Position numbers and translations under genes: made by a program. Shown here piece by piece: positions 45,848 to 57,204 of a stretch of DNA of 64,000 bases; positions within the stretch are counted from its first letter, which is position 1; the number at the start of each line of letters is the position of its first letter. The notes below the pieces were generated by a model. It was not told the origin of the DNA and searched no databases. It saw nothing but the letters and a program-made list of their open reading frames with translations. Origin of the DNA: Escallonia rubra (taxonomy: Eukaryota; Streptophyta; Magnoliopsida; Escalloniales; Escalloniaceae); NCBI GenBank assembly GCA_033065855.1, contig JAVXUO010002910.1, forward strand, positions 1 through 64,000, in the 5' to 3' direction.

Positions 45848-46012
45848 CTAGGGTTTTGGCAGGCCTTGAGCTTGAAGTTGAGGAAGTGAACGTTGACAGC
45901 ATTCGGGGTTATATCCACAGCACGGTGGCACACTAGGTGTATTTTTCGCAGCCACCACCGCCATCATCATCAGTACAATCAGCACCATCACCTTCACTAA
46001 AAATCTCACCAT
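45848..46012 (-). CDS. Small secreted cysteine-rich peptide, copy C (54 aa)
   Basis: A 54-residue frame with signal peptide MVRFLVKVMVLIVLMMMAVV followed by AAKN, then TPSVPP-CC-GYNPE-CC-QRSLPQLQ and the end LPKP. Cysteines 31, 32, 38 and 39 reproduce the CC-x5-CC core of copies A and B, with shared Y, E, RSL, QL and LPK; roughly half of the mature residues are identical, but the signal sequence is almost unrelated. This pattern, a conserved core with diverged DNA, suggests selection. A (C/T)ATAAT-type box lies at 46121-46130 and a pyrimidine/purine-rich leader precedes the ATG. The gene is transcribed on the same strand as A and B, 7 kb from B. Function is unknown; a secreted signal or defence peptide is the natural guess. 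Confidence 0.7.
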   Translation of the reverse strand: MVRFLVKVMVLIVLMMMAVVAAKNTPSVPPCCGYNPECCQRSLPQLQAQGLPKP

Positions 46013-46120
46013 TCCCCCCCTCTCTCGCCTTCCCTGTCTAGATGAGAGTGGGTGAGAGCTCGCATACAATAATACGTACTAGGTGTTGTTGTAGTGTGGA
46101 AAGGTAAGAAGAAAGGGTCC

Positions 46121-46130
46121 TATTATAGAG
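46121..46130 (-). promoter_or_regulatory. Possible TATA box of peptide gene C
   Basis: CTATAATAGG on the minus strand, about 110 bp upstream of the ATG at 46012. Confidence 0.35.
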
Positions 46131-46289
46131 CTGGTCGGCTGGTCACATACTTGTAATTGCTTGGAAACTCAGGCTCCCCTATTATCTTAGCTCAACTTGG
46201 ACTGAAGACAAAAAGACAAGACTCTTTTCTTCAAAGGATTATTTTGAAAAAGACAAGACAAGACTCTTTTCTTCAAGGCATTCGTTGAC

Positions 46290-46710
46290 TTGACTTGCGG
46301 CTCCTCCATGACTGAGAGGCGGTAGCTCCTTTTTGTAGAAGTCAGTCTTGCACTAAAATCAACTCCTAGAAATTGAGTACACTTACCATGGAATTATGTG
46401 TGGATGCCTAAACTCGCGCCTTGAACGTTTATTAAGAAAGTATATATATGATATCTACATTGGCACTTGAACTGTTCAACCATTTTCAAAGAACTATTCG
46501 ACATTGTAGACCCTTTTGGTCAAGCAAAGCATGGTTCATAAGTCATGGAATCGACTGAACTTCAATGATGCAAAACACAAGTTACGGTGGGCCAGATAAC
46601 GTTCTCGACTGACAGGGAGATTTTTCGTATCCGCGAAGAGAAGATAAACTTCAGAATCACCCGAGGGCTCAAACACAAACTTGAGGGGCATACACGAACT
46701 ACTCCTAAAA
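46290..46710. repeat. Tandem unit 1, left part
   Basis: The block starting TTGACTTGACTTGCGGCTCC and running through GGAATTATGTGTGGATGCC and GGTCAAGC to the GTTACGGTGGGCCAG and AGAAGATAAACTTCAGAATC words recurs at about 56070-56400 (unit 2, partial) and 57205-57600 (unit 3). No known protein was recognised in it. Confidence 0.8.
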
Positions 46711-46894
46711 GAAAGAAAAAACAACTATCCATGTGAAAATGGAAAACCACCAAAAATCATTGGAACAGAAGAAGCTAATCATCAAATATTGGAGTAATTG
46801 CTGATCAATGCCTCGAAGGAGAAGGAACGAAAGAGAAAGTAATAAAAATGAGAATGGCGACTTGTGTGGAGATAGGGGAGAGAGAGACAAAAAC

Positions 46895-49773
46895 GCGGTG
46901 ACGTACTTCCAAAACCTTTTCTCGTTTTCAGGACCACTGGATCAAGCTGCAGGACATTCTTGACACTATTTCACCCGATATCTCCCAAAAATGAAGCATC
47001 GCCTAGCTCTTCCTTTTTTCGCTTTTGAGGTATACTTTGCCCTCTTTTCTTTGTATCCTACCAAGTCCCTAGATCCCGATCGTATCCCTCCACTATTTTT
47101 CAACATTTTTGGCATATTATCGGAAATGATGTGATCTCTATGGTGTTAGCTTTCCTGAATTCAAGTTCCTTTGCTAGAAAAATTAACTACACTCATATTG
47201 TGCTAATTCCAAAGTGTCAAAATCCAGAAAAATTGTCACAATTTTGGCCTATAAGTCCTTGTAATGTCATTTATAAAGTAGTCTCCAGGACTTCAGCCAA
47301 CAGATTCAAAGTTGCTCTTCCTTCTTGCATTTCTACATGCCAAAGTGCGTTCATACCGTGTCTTCTTTTTCAATAATAATGTGTTAGTAGCGTATGAATT
47401 GAATCAGTATCTAAGTTCGGGGTAACAGATGGGATAGAAGCACTTAAAATGAGATATTAGCAAGACTTATATAGGGTGGAATGGATTTTCTTGAGTGCGA
47501 TGCTAGAATGGGTTTTGACAAAAAATGGATAGCTCAAAAATTCTTGTGCATTTCCACAATTTCTTATTCCATCTTATTGAACAATAAGCAATTAGGTTAC
47601 TTTTTGCCTAACAGGGGACTTCGTGAAAGAGATCCCCTTTCTCCTTATCTTTTTCTAGTGTGTGCAGAAGGTTTTTATGCTCTCTTTAAGCTACCGAGGC
47701 AACAAATTCCATTCATGGTGTCAAGGCTAACCGAGATTGCGTTGCCATTTCACATCTGTTTTTTGTGGACGACAAACTGTTATTCTTTAAAGTTACAACA
47801 GAGAAAGCTGCAGAAGTACTAAGAATATTAAAGCTTTATAGCGTCGGGCCAGCATGTTAATTGTTTTTCAGAAAAACATACACCAGCTGCGGCAAAGGAT
47901 GCCGTAAGTAACTTGTTGGGAATCCAAGTTGTAGATTTGCATGAGAAGTATTTGGGATTACCGGCGGTGGTAGCTAGGAAAGGTACAAAAGTGAGGTGTA
48001 CAGCTCCATCAAGGAAAGAATGTGGAGGAAAATAGAAGGATGGTCGAGTAAATTTTTTCAAAGGCACAAAAAGAGATACTTATCAAATCAGTTTTACAAG
48101 CGACCCCCCATATGCTATGGAATGTTTCAAACTACTGAACTATTTATGCATGGAGCTAGAAGGCACGATGAGCAATTTTTGGTGGGGCATGGACAACGGG
48201 CATAAGAAGATGCATTGGATGAGTTGGGCAAAACTTTGTTGTACAAAGGATGAAGGAGGTCTATGATTTGGTTGTCTCAAAGCTGTCAATTTAGCACTAC
48301 CGGCAAAACAAAGGTGAAGGATGGTTACAAATCATTGTTTTTTTTACTCTTTTGTAAGCTTAGAAGGCAACTTCTCCGAGGCTCAACTTGGCTCTAGACC
48401 GTCACTAACTTGAAGAAGTATCATGGCTGCTAAACCAATCTTATTAGGGGGAACGAGATGGAGGGTTGGAGACGGAAGAAGCATACAATTATCGCATAAT
48501 AGGTGGATACCCTTACTAGTTACTTGTAAGGTTCAATCATCTGCTAGGCATTTATGCAAGGAAGCGGCATTTGAAGAGTTGATTGACAAGGATACTAGAA
48601 AATTGAAAGCATATCTTATTAACCAACAATTTCAGCTCCATGATGCTTTACTGATTAAGAAAATCCCCATCGGTAATGCTTGTAATGACTAGTTGGTTTG
48701 GCATTATCCAATAGACGGCCTATTCCCCTGCTACCGGTGCTTATAGGGTGGCGATGGATCAAGGACTAACGCAACAAATGAATCTTGATACATGAGAAGC
48801 TAGCCACAATAGTAAAGCAACATGGAACTTCTTTTCGAACTAAAAGTCCTGAATAACCTCAAACTTTTTGAGTCGCATGCTTGTTTGAATATACTACCTA
48901 CCATGGGAAATTTTCAAGAAAGGAAGGTACCGACTCAATTGGATTGTCCAGTATGTGGAAACGACGAAGAAACTATCTTCCACGCTCTTGGGGATTGCTC
49001 CATGGCTAGACGAGTCTAGGCACTTTGCTCTCAGATCCTTTACACTTACAAAACAGGATCGCATTTGAAGTTCGAAGAATGTTGCAGGCCGTGGATGGAT
49101 TGGAGATAGAAATGCTGGTAGTTCTATGTTGGCAATTACGATGTATTAGGAAGGAAATCATTTTTTGTGGAGCTCAAACAAAGCACCGGATATACACAAA
49201 AACAACCAGATTCATTAAGAAGTACATAAATGCACAAATTCGTATCCGAAAAATGATGGGCATAGTACCAAAGGTATGGCAATCACCCTTAAAAATTTTG
49301 TCAAGATAAATTCTGATGCGGCATTATTTCAAGAAGATCGCTCTATGGGATGTGGAGTAGTTTTAAGAGAGTATAATGGTACGGTAATGACAGTTACGTC
49401 CAAGAAAACTCCATTAATATAGAAGCAGAGCATGCAGTTGTGGTGGCAGCTTAGGAAGCGGTTAAATTTGGTTTGGATTGTGAATTTTGGTTTGCTCAAC
49501 TTGGAGGTAATGCGTCAATTCAGAGGAAAATCTACGAGTATTGTGTGCATTATAGAAAACTCCAGGAACTTAGTTCACTGTTATAACTCTTGTATGTTTC
49601 GTTACTATGCGTACCGGCAATCGTGTAGTCTATGAATTAGCGTGATTTGCACATAACGTAATGGACTTTAAAGTGTGGATAGAAGAAGCATCGTATGCAT
49701 GCCATCCTCAAATATTGTAACCCTCGACATGAATAAACACTATTCTCTTTGATCCAAAAAAAAAGTTATTTGC
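46895..49773 (+). mobile_element. L1-type LINE, 5'-truncated and decayed
   Basis: Plus-strand pieces of a plant L1 ORF2. Upstream linker and RT start (YPTKSLDPDRIPPLFF, HIVLIPKCQNPEKLSQFWPI). RT palm with LRERDPLSPYLFLVCAEGF, where the usual LRQGDP is changed, and FFVDDKLLFF at the catalytic FADD box. Then WWGMDNGHKKMHWMSW and WRVGDGRSIQL-type thumb and linker pieces, a CCHC-like CPVCGNDEETIFHALGDC, and an RNase H piece (FVKINSDAALFQEDRSMGCG). It ends in an A-tract at 49766-49773. The endonuclease domain is missing and there are many stops and frame changes, so it is inactive. It belongs to tandem unit 1; its 3' end recurs at 56410. Confidence 0.87.
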
Positions 49774-50039
49774 ACCAAGTCCAGGCGTCAAAGGCAGTGG
49801 CCCATCACTACAAGAAAAGAGGGAATTAGCGACGGACTTTTAGCGACGGACTAAATTCCGTCGCTAAAAGTCGTTTCAGAGACGGAAATAACCGTCGGTA
49901 AAAGTCCGTCGGTAAAACTATTTAACAACGGAATTATTCTGTCGGTAAACACACCCGTCGGTGAAAGTAGGGTTTTCCCGACGGACTTTAACCGACGGGT
50001 GTGTTCCGTCGGTAAAAGACTTAAAAAGATCAGATCCCC

Positions 50040-50440
50040 TTTCTTTTCTTTTTCCCGTTGCTCTCTCTCTTTCTTTCTCCCGTTGCTCTCTCTCTCTTTC
50101 TCTCTCTCTCCCTCTCTCTCTCACCGGCGATATTGCTTCTGTCGCCATCCCCGTCAACCTAGCCCCGGACGGAATAGAGCCTGCCACCGCCACTGCCGCC
50201 CATCTTCAAAACCGAAGGACCGCCGCCACCACTGCCGCGCTGCCACCACTGTCGCGCCGCCACCACTGCCGATCTGCCGCCACCACTGCCGCGCTGCCAC
50301 CACTGTCGCGCCGCCACCACCGCCGATCTGCCGCTACCACTGCCGCGCTGCCACCACTGTCGCGCTGCCACCACTGTCGCGCCGCCACCACTGTCGCGCC
50401 GCCACCACTGTCGGTCTGCCACCACTGTCTGCGACGGGTA
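50040..50440. repeat. CT tract and CCACCACTG minisatellite in the CACTA element
   Basis: A (CTCTCT)n tract (about 50055-50130) is followed by about fifteen copies of a 15-bp word, GCCGCCACCACTGCC and variants with TGTCGCG, arranged in a roughly 60-bp higher order (50215-50440). Open frames through the array encode simple His/Thr/Ala repeats and are not credible genes. Confidence 0.85.
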
Positions 50441-50449
50441 TGGGCTTTT

Positions 50450-51135
50450 ATCCAGAATACCTGTTGTTGCCGTGTGGGCTGAAAGTCTTAGCCTAACTAT
50501 CAAATACTTTCCGGCCTCTACTTTCAATGTCTAACGTGGGTCACCATAAGGCCCAATCTGTTTCTTACTGTAACTTATTTGGTTGTTGGTCTTCGAAATT
50601 TTGTTATTCGGGTAGCAGTAGTATATTTGTAGCGCCCTTAGTATATGCTTCAAGGTTAAACAAAGGTTAATTGCCTTGTCGGTGTATGTAGATGCATGCA
50701 ACCGTAGGATCCCTCTTGTGGACTTAGTAGAAGAATCTACGCAATCCCTTGACTGGCCGGCCCATTGAAGTCATTTGGGATGTCTCAGTATATTCCCCGA
50801 CAAAGTCACAATATTCACGCATGATATCGTCATAAAAAATTCGTTCTTAAAAGTTGAAAATTTGACGAAGAAGTATGAAATGAAGCATTGAAAATTTGAC
50901 GAAGAAGTATGAAATGAAGCATTGAAGCAATGTCATAAGTGGGAACCACGTACACTCGAGTCCGACTTTTGTTACACTTTTATCTTTGTTGACGAGATAT
51001 GATAGGTGGTTACCGTTAATGACGTTCGAAAAACTCCCGTAGCGAATAAAAATAAGAAATCTTCTGAAGTAAAAAATGGCTGCATAGGCCAGCTCTCTCT
51101 CAGTACTAAGTCAAGGCTTGGAGAAGTATTTGTTC
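50450..51135. other. CACTA interior without recognisable gene
   Basis: Non-repetitive sequence apart from one short duplication of TTGAAAATTTGACGAAGAAG at about 50855 and 50890. No coding similarity was recognised. Confidence 0.4.
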
Positions 51136-51139
51136 TTTC

Positions 51140-52095
51140 TAACTGCACCCTATACCCTAAACCCTAAACACTAAACTAAACCCTAAACTGAACCCTAAAA
51201 TGAATGCCCTAAATTGAACTAATTGAACCCTAAATTGAATGCCTCAAATCAACCGAACCCTAAATTGAATCAATAGAGCCCCCTAATTGAACCCTAAATT
51301 GAAGCAATTGAACCCTAAATTGAATGCCCTAATTGAATCGAACCCTAAACTAAACTAATTAAACCCCTAATTAAACCCTAAATTGATTGCCCTAATCCAA
51401 CCGAACCCTAAATTGAACTAATTGAACCCTAAATTGAATGCCTCAAATCAACCGAACCCTAAATTGAATCAATAGAGCCCCCTAATTGAACCCTAAATTA
51501 AAGTAATTGAACCCTAAATTGAATGCCCTAATTCAATCGAACCCTAAATTAAACTAATTGAACCCCTAATTAAACCCTAAATTGATTGCCCCAATCTAAC
51601 CGAACCCTAATTGAACCCTAAATTGAATGCCCTAATCCAACCGATGCCTAAATTGAACTAATTGAACCCTAAATTGAATGCCTCAAATCAACCGAACCCT
51701 AAATTGAATCAATAGAACCCCCTAATTGAACCCTAAATTGAAGTAATTGAACCCTAAAATGAATGCCCTAATTGAATCGAATCTTAAATTAAACTAATTG
51801 AACCCCTAATTAAACCCTAAATTGATTGCCCCAATCTAACCGAACCCTAATTGAACCCCAAATTGAACCCCCTAATCCAACCGAACCCTAAATTGAACTA
51901 ATTGAACCCTAAATTGAATGCCTCAAATCAACCGAACCCTAAATTGAATCAATAGAACCCCCTAATTGAACCCTAAATTGAACTAATTGAACCCTAAATT
52001 GAATGCCCTAATCGAACCGAACCCTAAATGAAACTAATTGAACCCTAAATTGAATGCCCTAATACAATCGAACCCTAAATTGAAATAATTCAAGC
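51140..52095. repeat. Telomere-like (CCCTAAA)-derived array in the CACTA element
   Basis: It opens with ACCCTAAACCCTAAAC, close to the plant telomere repeat, then continues as GAACCCTAAATTGAATGCC-type words. A higher-order unit marked by GCCTCAAATCAACCGAACCC starts at about 51241, 51440, 51680 and 51920, so the period is about 240 bp in the later part. It is an interstitial array, not a chromosome end. Confidence 0.88.
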
Positions 52096-52439
52096 GCATC
52101 GGATATGTGAATTTTGAACATTTTTTTCCCATTTGAACATTGATCATTTGTTTGATAATTTTAGGTTGTTAATTGTGCGTTTTAGAATTGTGATTATTGA
52201 TCGATGATTTTAGGTTATTAACTGTGCATTTGAAGTAATTGCGATTATGAATTGATGATTTTAGGTTGTTAATTGATGATTTTAGATTGTTAATTGTGCA
52301 TTGAGCATTTGAGATATTGAGATTATTGACGGAGGATGGGACCCAATTGGATTGAATGTGTGATTTTTGTTAATTTTTATTGCATTGAGCATTTGAGAAT
52401 TGAGATTGTTGACGGAGGATGGGACCCTATTGGATTGAG

Positions 52440-52700
52440 ATACCTGTTAGGTAGTTCGGACACGGACACCATGTCTGATCGACGGTGTCCGACATTTAGA
52501 AAACAAATTAACGTATGCCGATGTGTCTGGAGGTGCGTGTCGGTGGGCATCGGACACGTGTCCGGAGGCGTCAGACAGGTGTCCAAAGGCGTCGGACACG
52601 TGTCGCTATGTGTCGGACACGTGTCGGTATGTGTCGGACACGTGTCCGGAGGTGTCAGACACTTGTATCGGACACCATATCGACACCCTATATGAGGTGT
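52440..52700. repeat. GTGTCGGACACGTGTCCG palindromic array
   Basis: About eight copies of GTGTCGGACACGTGTC-like words, many containing the perfect palindrome CGGACACGTGTCCG with a central CACGTG. Inside the CACTA element. Cys/Arg-rich open frames here derive from the repeat. Confidence 0.85.
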
Positions 52701-52789
52701 CGGAATTGAGGTTGTTGAATGTGCATTAAATTTAGGTTAGTTAGGTTAATGCGACATTTTTAGCATGCACCCCCTGGAATCTAATCGTG

Positions 52790-53660
52790 GCTCCAGCGCT
52801 GGCTATAATTAGCCCTAATTAGTCCTGATTAACAATATTTTAGTAAATCAATTAACCCTAATTAGCGCTAACGAGCCTAATTAGTTTTAATTAACCCTAA
52901 GAACCTGATGAAATTCAAATTAGCTGTAATTACCTCAAATTAGCCCAAATGAACCCAATTATGCGCATATTGATTGTAGTTAGCCTAATTAGTCATAATT
53001 TGTACTAACATAACCCAATTACGCCAAACTAGCGCTAGTTAGGACTAATCAACACTACTCGGCACCATCAAAACCCTAATTAGGACTAAATAACCCTAAT
53101 TAGTCCTAATCAACCCTAATTAGCTATAATTATTCGAAACTAGTCCTCATTAACATTAATTAGCTCTAACATAACCCAATTAAGCCTAATTAGCCCTAAT
53201 TAGGACTAATCATCACTACTCGGCACAATTAAACCCTAATTAGTCATAATCAACCCTAATTAGCTATAATTATCCGAAACTAGCCCTCATTAACATTAAT
53301 TAGCCCTAACATAACCCAATTAAGCCTAATTAGCCCTAATTAGGACTAATCAGCACTACTCGGCACAATTAAACCCTAATTAGGACTACATAACTCTAAT
53401 TAGTCATAATCAACCCTAGTCAGCTATAATCATCCGAAACTATCCCTCATTAACATTAATTAGCCCTAACATAACCCAATTAAGCCCAATTAGCCCTAAT
53501 TAGGACTAATCATCACTACTCGGCACAATTAAACTCTAATTAGGACTAAATAACCCTAATTAGTCCTAATCAACTCTAATCAGCTATAATTAATAATCGT
53601 GTCTTGTTCCCTAATAACCCAGTTAGCCCTAATTAGCCCTTGTACATCCCATAATTACTC
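52790..53660. repeat. CCCTAATTAG array in the CACTA element
   Basis: Words such as ACCCTAATTAGGACTAA and TAGCCCTAATTAG recur, with a longer unit marked by CACTACTCGGCA near 53050, 53215, 53355 and 53515 (period about 140-170 bp). CTAATTAG is itself palindromic. No coding region. Confidence 0.85.
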
Positions 53661-54108
53661 CATGTTGCCCAGAGATGGTTCAATTACTCGTTGTTTACAA
53701 ACGAGTAATTCTTTATATTAATTGTTGTTTTGAGAAGTCCATTGGCAATGAGATGGTTCAACTCGTTGCCAAAGATTTATATTTAATGTGGAATTGATAA
53801 CATATGCAACGATCATTCTGCAATTTTGATATTTCGGAAAGATTCTTGCATATCTTATCAATTTCTGAACACATGCATGCATAAAAACCCTTAGTTCCCG
53901 TTCAAAGGTACTCATTACAAAGTAATGCCTTGTAATGAGCCTTTGGATGTCCAGTTTGGACAGTTTGGAAAAGCTAATTGTTTATAAAACAGTATTTTGA
54001 CTCATGCTTTATGTTCTATGTCGTGGATATTTGGTACACGTTCTCGTGTGTTTCTCCGGGTGCATACAGATCTGGTGTTCTAACATCCGTCAAACCTTCC
54101 TGGAGAAT

Positions 54109-55195
54109 ATGGCGAGGACGAAGATCGGCGTTCTTGTGAAGGGCCGATTCTTCGAGCCACGCCTGTACTGGAAGGACTGGGATACCGCTGCGAGGGAGGC
54201 CCTATGGGAGGAGTGGCTGGTACGGTGAAGTATTTTTTTCAGCGTTAGTAAATGTTAAATTACAGTTTGTTTTATGTTGTTAATTTGTGTTATTGAATGC
54301 ATTACAGGAGGGGTTCACGTTTGATACGCCTGAGCAGGCAGCAGGCTTTCTTTGCCTACATCGGCAAGAATTACCGGCGATGGCTCCACGATGCACGGGA
54401 CCGGGCGAAGAAGGCGCTGCCCGCGGGTGCCCCGATGACGGACATGACGAAATATCCCCCACATTGGATATCTCACCGTGTATGGGGGGAGATGATAGAT
54501 CGGTGGGCTGCGGATCCAGGTTGGGACGCCAAGAGTAAGAGCGGGGCTGAGAACAGACAGAACAGAGATCCGACACACACGGGGGGGTCGGTGCCACACG
54601 ACATCGTCCGACATATGAACGCGGTCGAGCACCCGGATCTAGAGGAGGATGAGGTCATAGCTCTGACCTATACTCAGACGCACGTGCGGAAGAAGGACAA
54701 GGACGAGACGCACCAGGCGGGCGACTATATTTCAGATATTGCCCGGCGGATCGATGTGAGTCAATTTATTTAAGTTAATGTTTTTTCTTTCTATCCTCGA
54801 TGTCTGTTTCGTTAATTAATGCCCTAACATATCGTTAAACCACTATTTTTGCAGGCCTCGTATGAACAGCTAAGGGGGTCCGAGCAGCAGTCCGGACAGC
54901 CATCAGCGTCCACTAGTACGGCTGCGAGTACTGGGGGGTTGAAGCGATGGCTGGATACGCCGGAGGTCGTGAATCGGCCGACTGCCTAGCACGACTCCTC
55001 GTGCCGTGATAGGAGCGTCCTCACCCCCTGCTGCCCCTCCACAGACACCGGCTCCTCGGCCTTAGTTGAACGAGGAGGATATCGAGCGCATTGCTACAGT
55101 GGTGTGCCAGATGATGAGGGAGCAGGGCACTGCTGGACCGGCCGCCCCGGCCGCCTCGCAGGATCCAGATCCGGGACTCGGGAACCCCTGATGAG
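54109..55195 (+). pseudogene. CACTA PF03004-type transposase gene, near-intact but frameshifted
   Basis: Exon 1, 54109-54219: ARTKIGVLVKGRFFEP and YWKDWDTAAREALWEEWL. Exon 2, 54308-54755: the core with FFAYIGKNYRRWLHDARDR, KYPPHWISHRVWGEMIDRW, RDPTHTGGSVPHDIVRHMN, LTYTQTHVRKKDKDETHQAG. Exon 3, from 54855: SYEQLRGSEQQSGQPSAS and a C-terminal helix (NEEDIERIATVVCQMMREQG). The order fits plant Ptta/En/Spm transposase PF03004. Exon borders are clean GT-AG. A loss of about 11 bp near 54335, judged against the copy at 34655, shifts the frame at the start of exon 2, and an early stop lies near 54989 in exon 3. So it was probably working until recently but is not now. Confidence 0.78.
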
Positions 55196-55439
55196 CCCCG
55201 TCCCGTGCCCGTTCCTAGCTTCCCCCCCCCCCCACCCCCCGCGCCCGGCTTGGACTCTTCTCCCCTCTCCTAACCGGCTATATCTGGTTCCCAGCTTGTA
55301 CATGTATGAGTTTTTTTTATAATAAATATTTTTTATAATTGATTTGTATATATTTCTTTCTGTATTGATTATTGTGCGTTGTTGTTGCGAATTGAAAATT
55401 GTATTAAAGGTTTAGGTAATTGAAAAATAAAAAAAAAAT

Positions 55440-55867
55440 TCAAAAAAAAATTGACTTTTGGCGACGGATTTATTCCGTCGCTAAAGTATTCCTTTCAATC
55501 AGTTATTTAGCGATGGAATATTCCGTCGCTAAATAAGATTTTTAGCGACGGAATATTCCGTCTCTAAATATTTAATCCGTCGCTAATTAGACAAAAAAGA
55601 AAATAAATTAAAATTCTAAAAATATAATTAGCGACGGAATATCCGTCGCTAATGAAAAATAAATCCGTCGGTAAACATCGCATGTTTAGCGACGGATTTA
55701 AAAATTCCGTCGCTAAACTATTAGTGACGGGCTTTTATACGAGGGATTTTTAGCGACGGTGAATCCGTCGCTAATTCTTTTAGCGACGGATTTTGGGCTT
55801 TTAGCGACGGATTTTGGGCTTTTAGCGACGGATTTCCCCGTCGCTAAAAGTCTGTTTTCTTGTAGTG
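55440..55867. repeat. CACTA right subterminal repeats
   Basis: About fifteen TTTAGCGACGGA/TCCGTCGCTAAA words in both orientations within 430 bp of the right terminus. In CACTA elements such motifs bind the accessory transposase protein. The left end (49826-50030) has fewer, partly in the CGTCGGTAAAAG variant. Confidence 0.85.
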
Positions 55868-56069
55868 CATCCGAAACCTAAGGGCAATCACTTGACATTT
55901 AAACTTGTGTGGTTGTAATGGAAAATGTAAAGAGTATATATAATAGGACGGAAAAGATTAGAATTTGATAGGGAAATTTTGAAATAAATTTACAGCTCAG
56001 TAGTACAACAAACAGCAGCCACCAACTTAGACTTTAAGGAGGCGCTTATCATTGTAAAAAAGTCATGCA

Positions 56070-56620
56070 TTGACTTGACTTACAACTCATCCACTCCTCC
56101 ATAAGGATCTGATTACACAAGCTATGAGATGAATTTGACTAAGAGGCGGTAGGTAGCTCCTTTTAGTCTTGCACTAAAATCAACTAGTAGAAGCATAACA
56201 CATGGGTCACAAGGGAAGCGGGCAAGAAACTAAGCACACTTTCCATGGAATTATGTGTGGATGCCAAAATTCACACTTTGAACGTTTATTGAGAAAATAT
56301 GATATTCAGTTAGCACTTGAAAAGTTTTCATCCATTTTTAAAGAACTATTCAACATTGTGGACCCTTTAAGTCAAGCATGGTTCATGATAACTATTTAAC
56401 TTAGTTCATTATCATGACTTTCGTATGTTTTCGTTGGTTAGGCGTCCCGACAATTGTCTAATCAATAACATAGCGAGATTTGTTATGAAATGTAATAAAC
56501 TTTAATTCTAAGTGAAAGAGAGAACCATACTTTGTTATGTCTGATATTCATAAAGATTGTAACCCTCCAAACATGATTAATCACCAGTGTGTGTGTGTGT
56601 GTGTGTGTCATTCGCATTAA
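56070..56620. repeat. Tandem unit 2 with LINE 3'-end remnant
   Basis: Left block (about 56070-56400) matches 46290-46540. Next comes about 180 bp (56410-56590) similar to the LINE 3' end at 49570-49740 (GCGAGATTTG, TAATAAACTTTA, TTGTAACCCTCCAAACATGA), then (GT)n at 56586-56609. Then comes the same flank that follows the LINE in unit 1. Thus the unit once held the LINE and lost most of it. A 65-residue open frame at 56202 is not supported by unit 3. Confidence 0.75.
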
Positions 56621-57204
56621 GTCGAGATGTCATAAGACAGTGGCCCAATCGAAACCACGTCTAAGGGACTGGCCCAATCGAAACCTAAGGGCAAAGTTTT
56701 GACGTTTTTGCTTTGACGTTTATACTTATGTAGTTGTTGTGAAAAATATAACGAGCATATATAAAATGTTGGTAATGGTAATCAAGGAAGACGTAGAGTT
56801 TGAATACGGAAATTTTGAAATGAGTAGCAATAGAGCTTAGTAGTAGAACAAATAGCAGCCACCAACTTAGCCCGTACGCTTACCATATTTGTTTTTTGTT
56901 TTCATTTTCATGATTTTCATATTCAGTTTGAAAATCCATTCATGTACTTTATCAGTTTCATAAAAAAAAAATTAGTTATTTTTTCTTATACTGGGTTAAG
57001 TTTTGAGTGAAAAAAGCTGAAAACACCTTTTAGGTGTTTTCAGTTTTTTGTTACTATTTGAGTAATTTTATCCAAAACGAAAACAGAAAATGGTAAAAGT
57101 ACGCAAAAAAAGAATCTTTTTCATCATCATTGCTAAAAACAGAAAACGAAGATGACAAGCGTACGGGGCCTTAGAATTTCAGGAGCCGCTTATAATTTTA
57201 AACC

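Larger units (their letters stand above)
49806..55867 (+). mobile_element. Complete non-autonomous CACTA element, 6.06 kb
   Basis: Starts CACTACAAGAAAAGAGG and ends CTTGTAGTG (the complement of CACTACAAG), flanked by the 3-bp target duplication CAT (49803-49805 reads CAT by one base of slack; 55868-55870 reads CAT). Both ends carry many TTAGCGACGGA/TCCGTCGCTAAAA subterminal motifs. Inside are four distinct tandem-repeat arrays and one decayed PF03004-type gene; no TNP2-type transposase (PF02992) is seen, so it needs a helper. The insertion split the sequence AGTGGCCCA/CCGAAACCTAAGGGC, whose near-intact paralogue is at 56640-56695. Confidence 0.9.

Noticed and set aside
49918-50527. Long frames on both strands rich in His/Thr/Ala or Trp/Gly/Ser
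   Set aside because: They translate the CCACCACTG minisatellite and CT tract at the left end of the CACTA element.
51140-52095. A chromosome end or true telomere
   Set aside because: The CCCTAAA words are degenerate, lie inside a transposon with intact termini and have ordinary sequence on both sides.
56202-56399. A 65-residue frame starting MGHKGSGQETKHTF
   Set aside because: The homologous stretches in units 1 and 3 are not open in the same frame, so the frame is not conserved.
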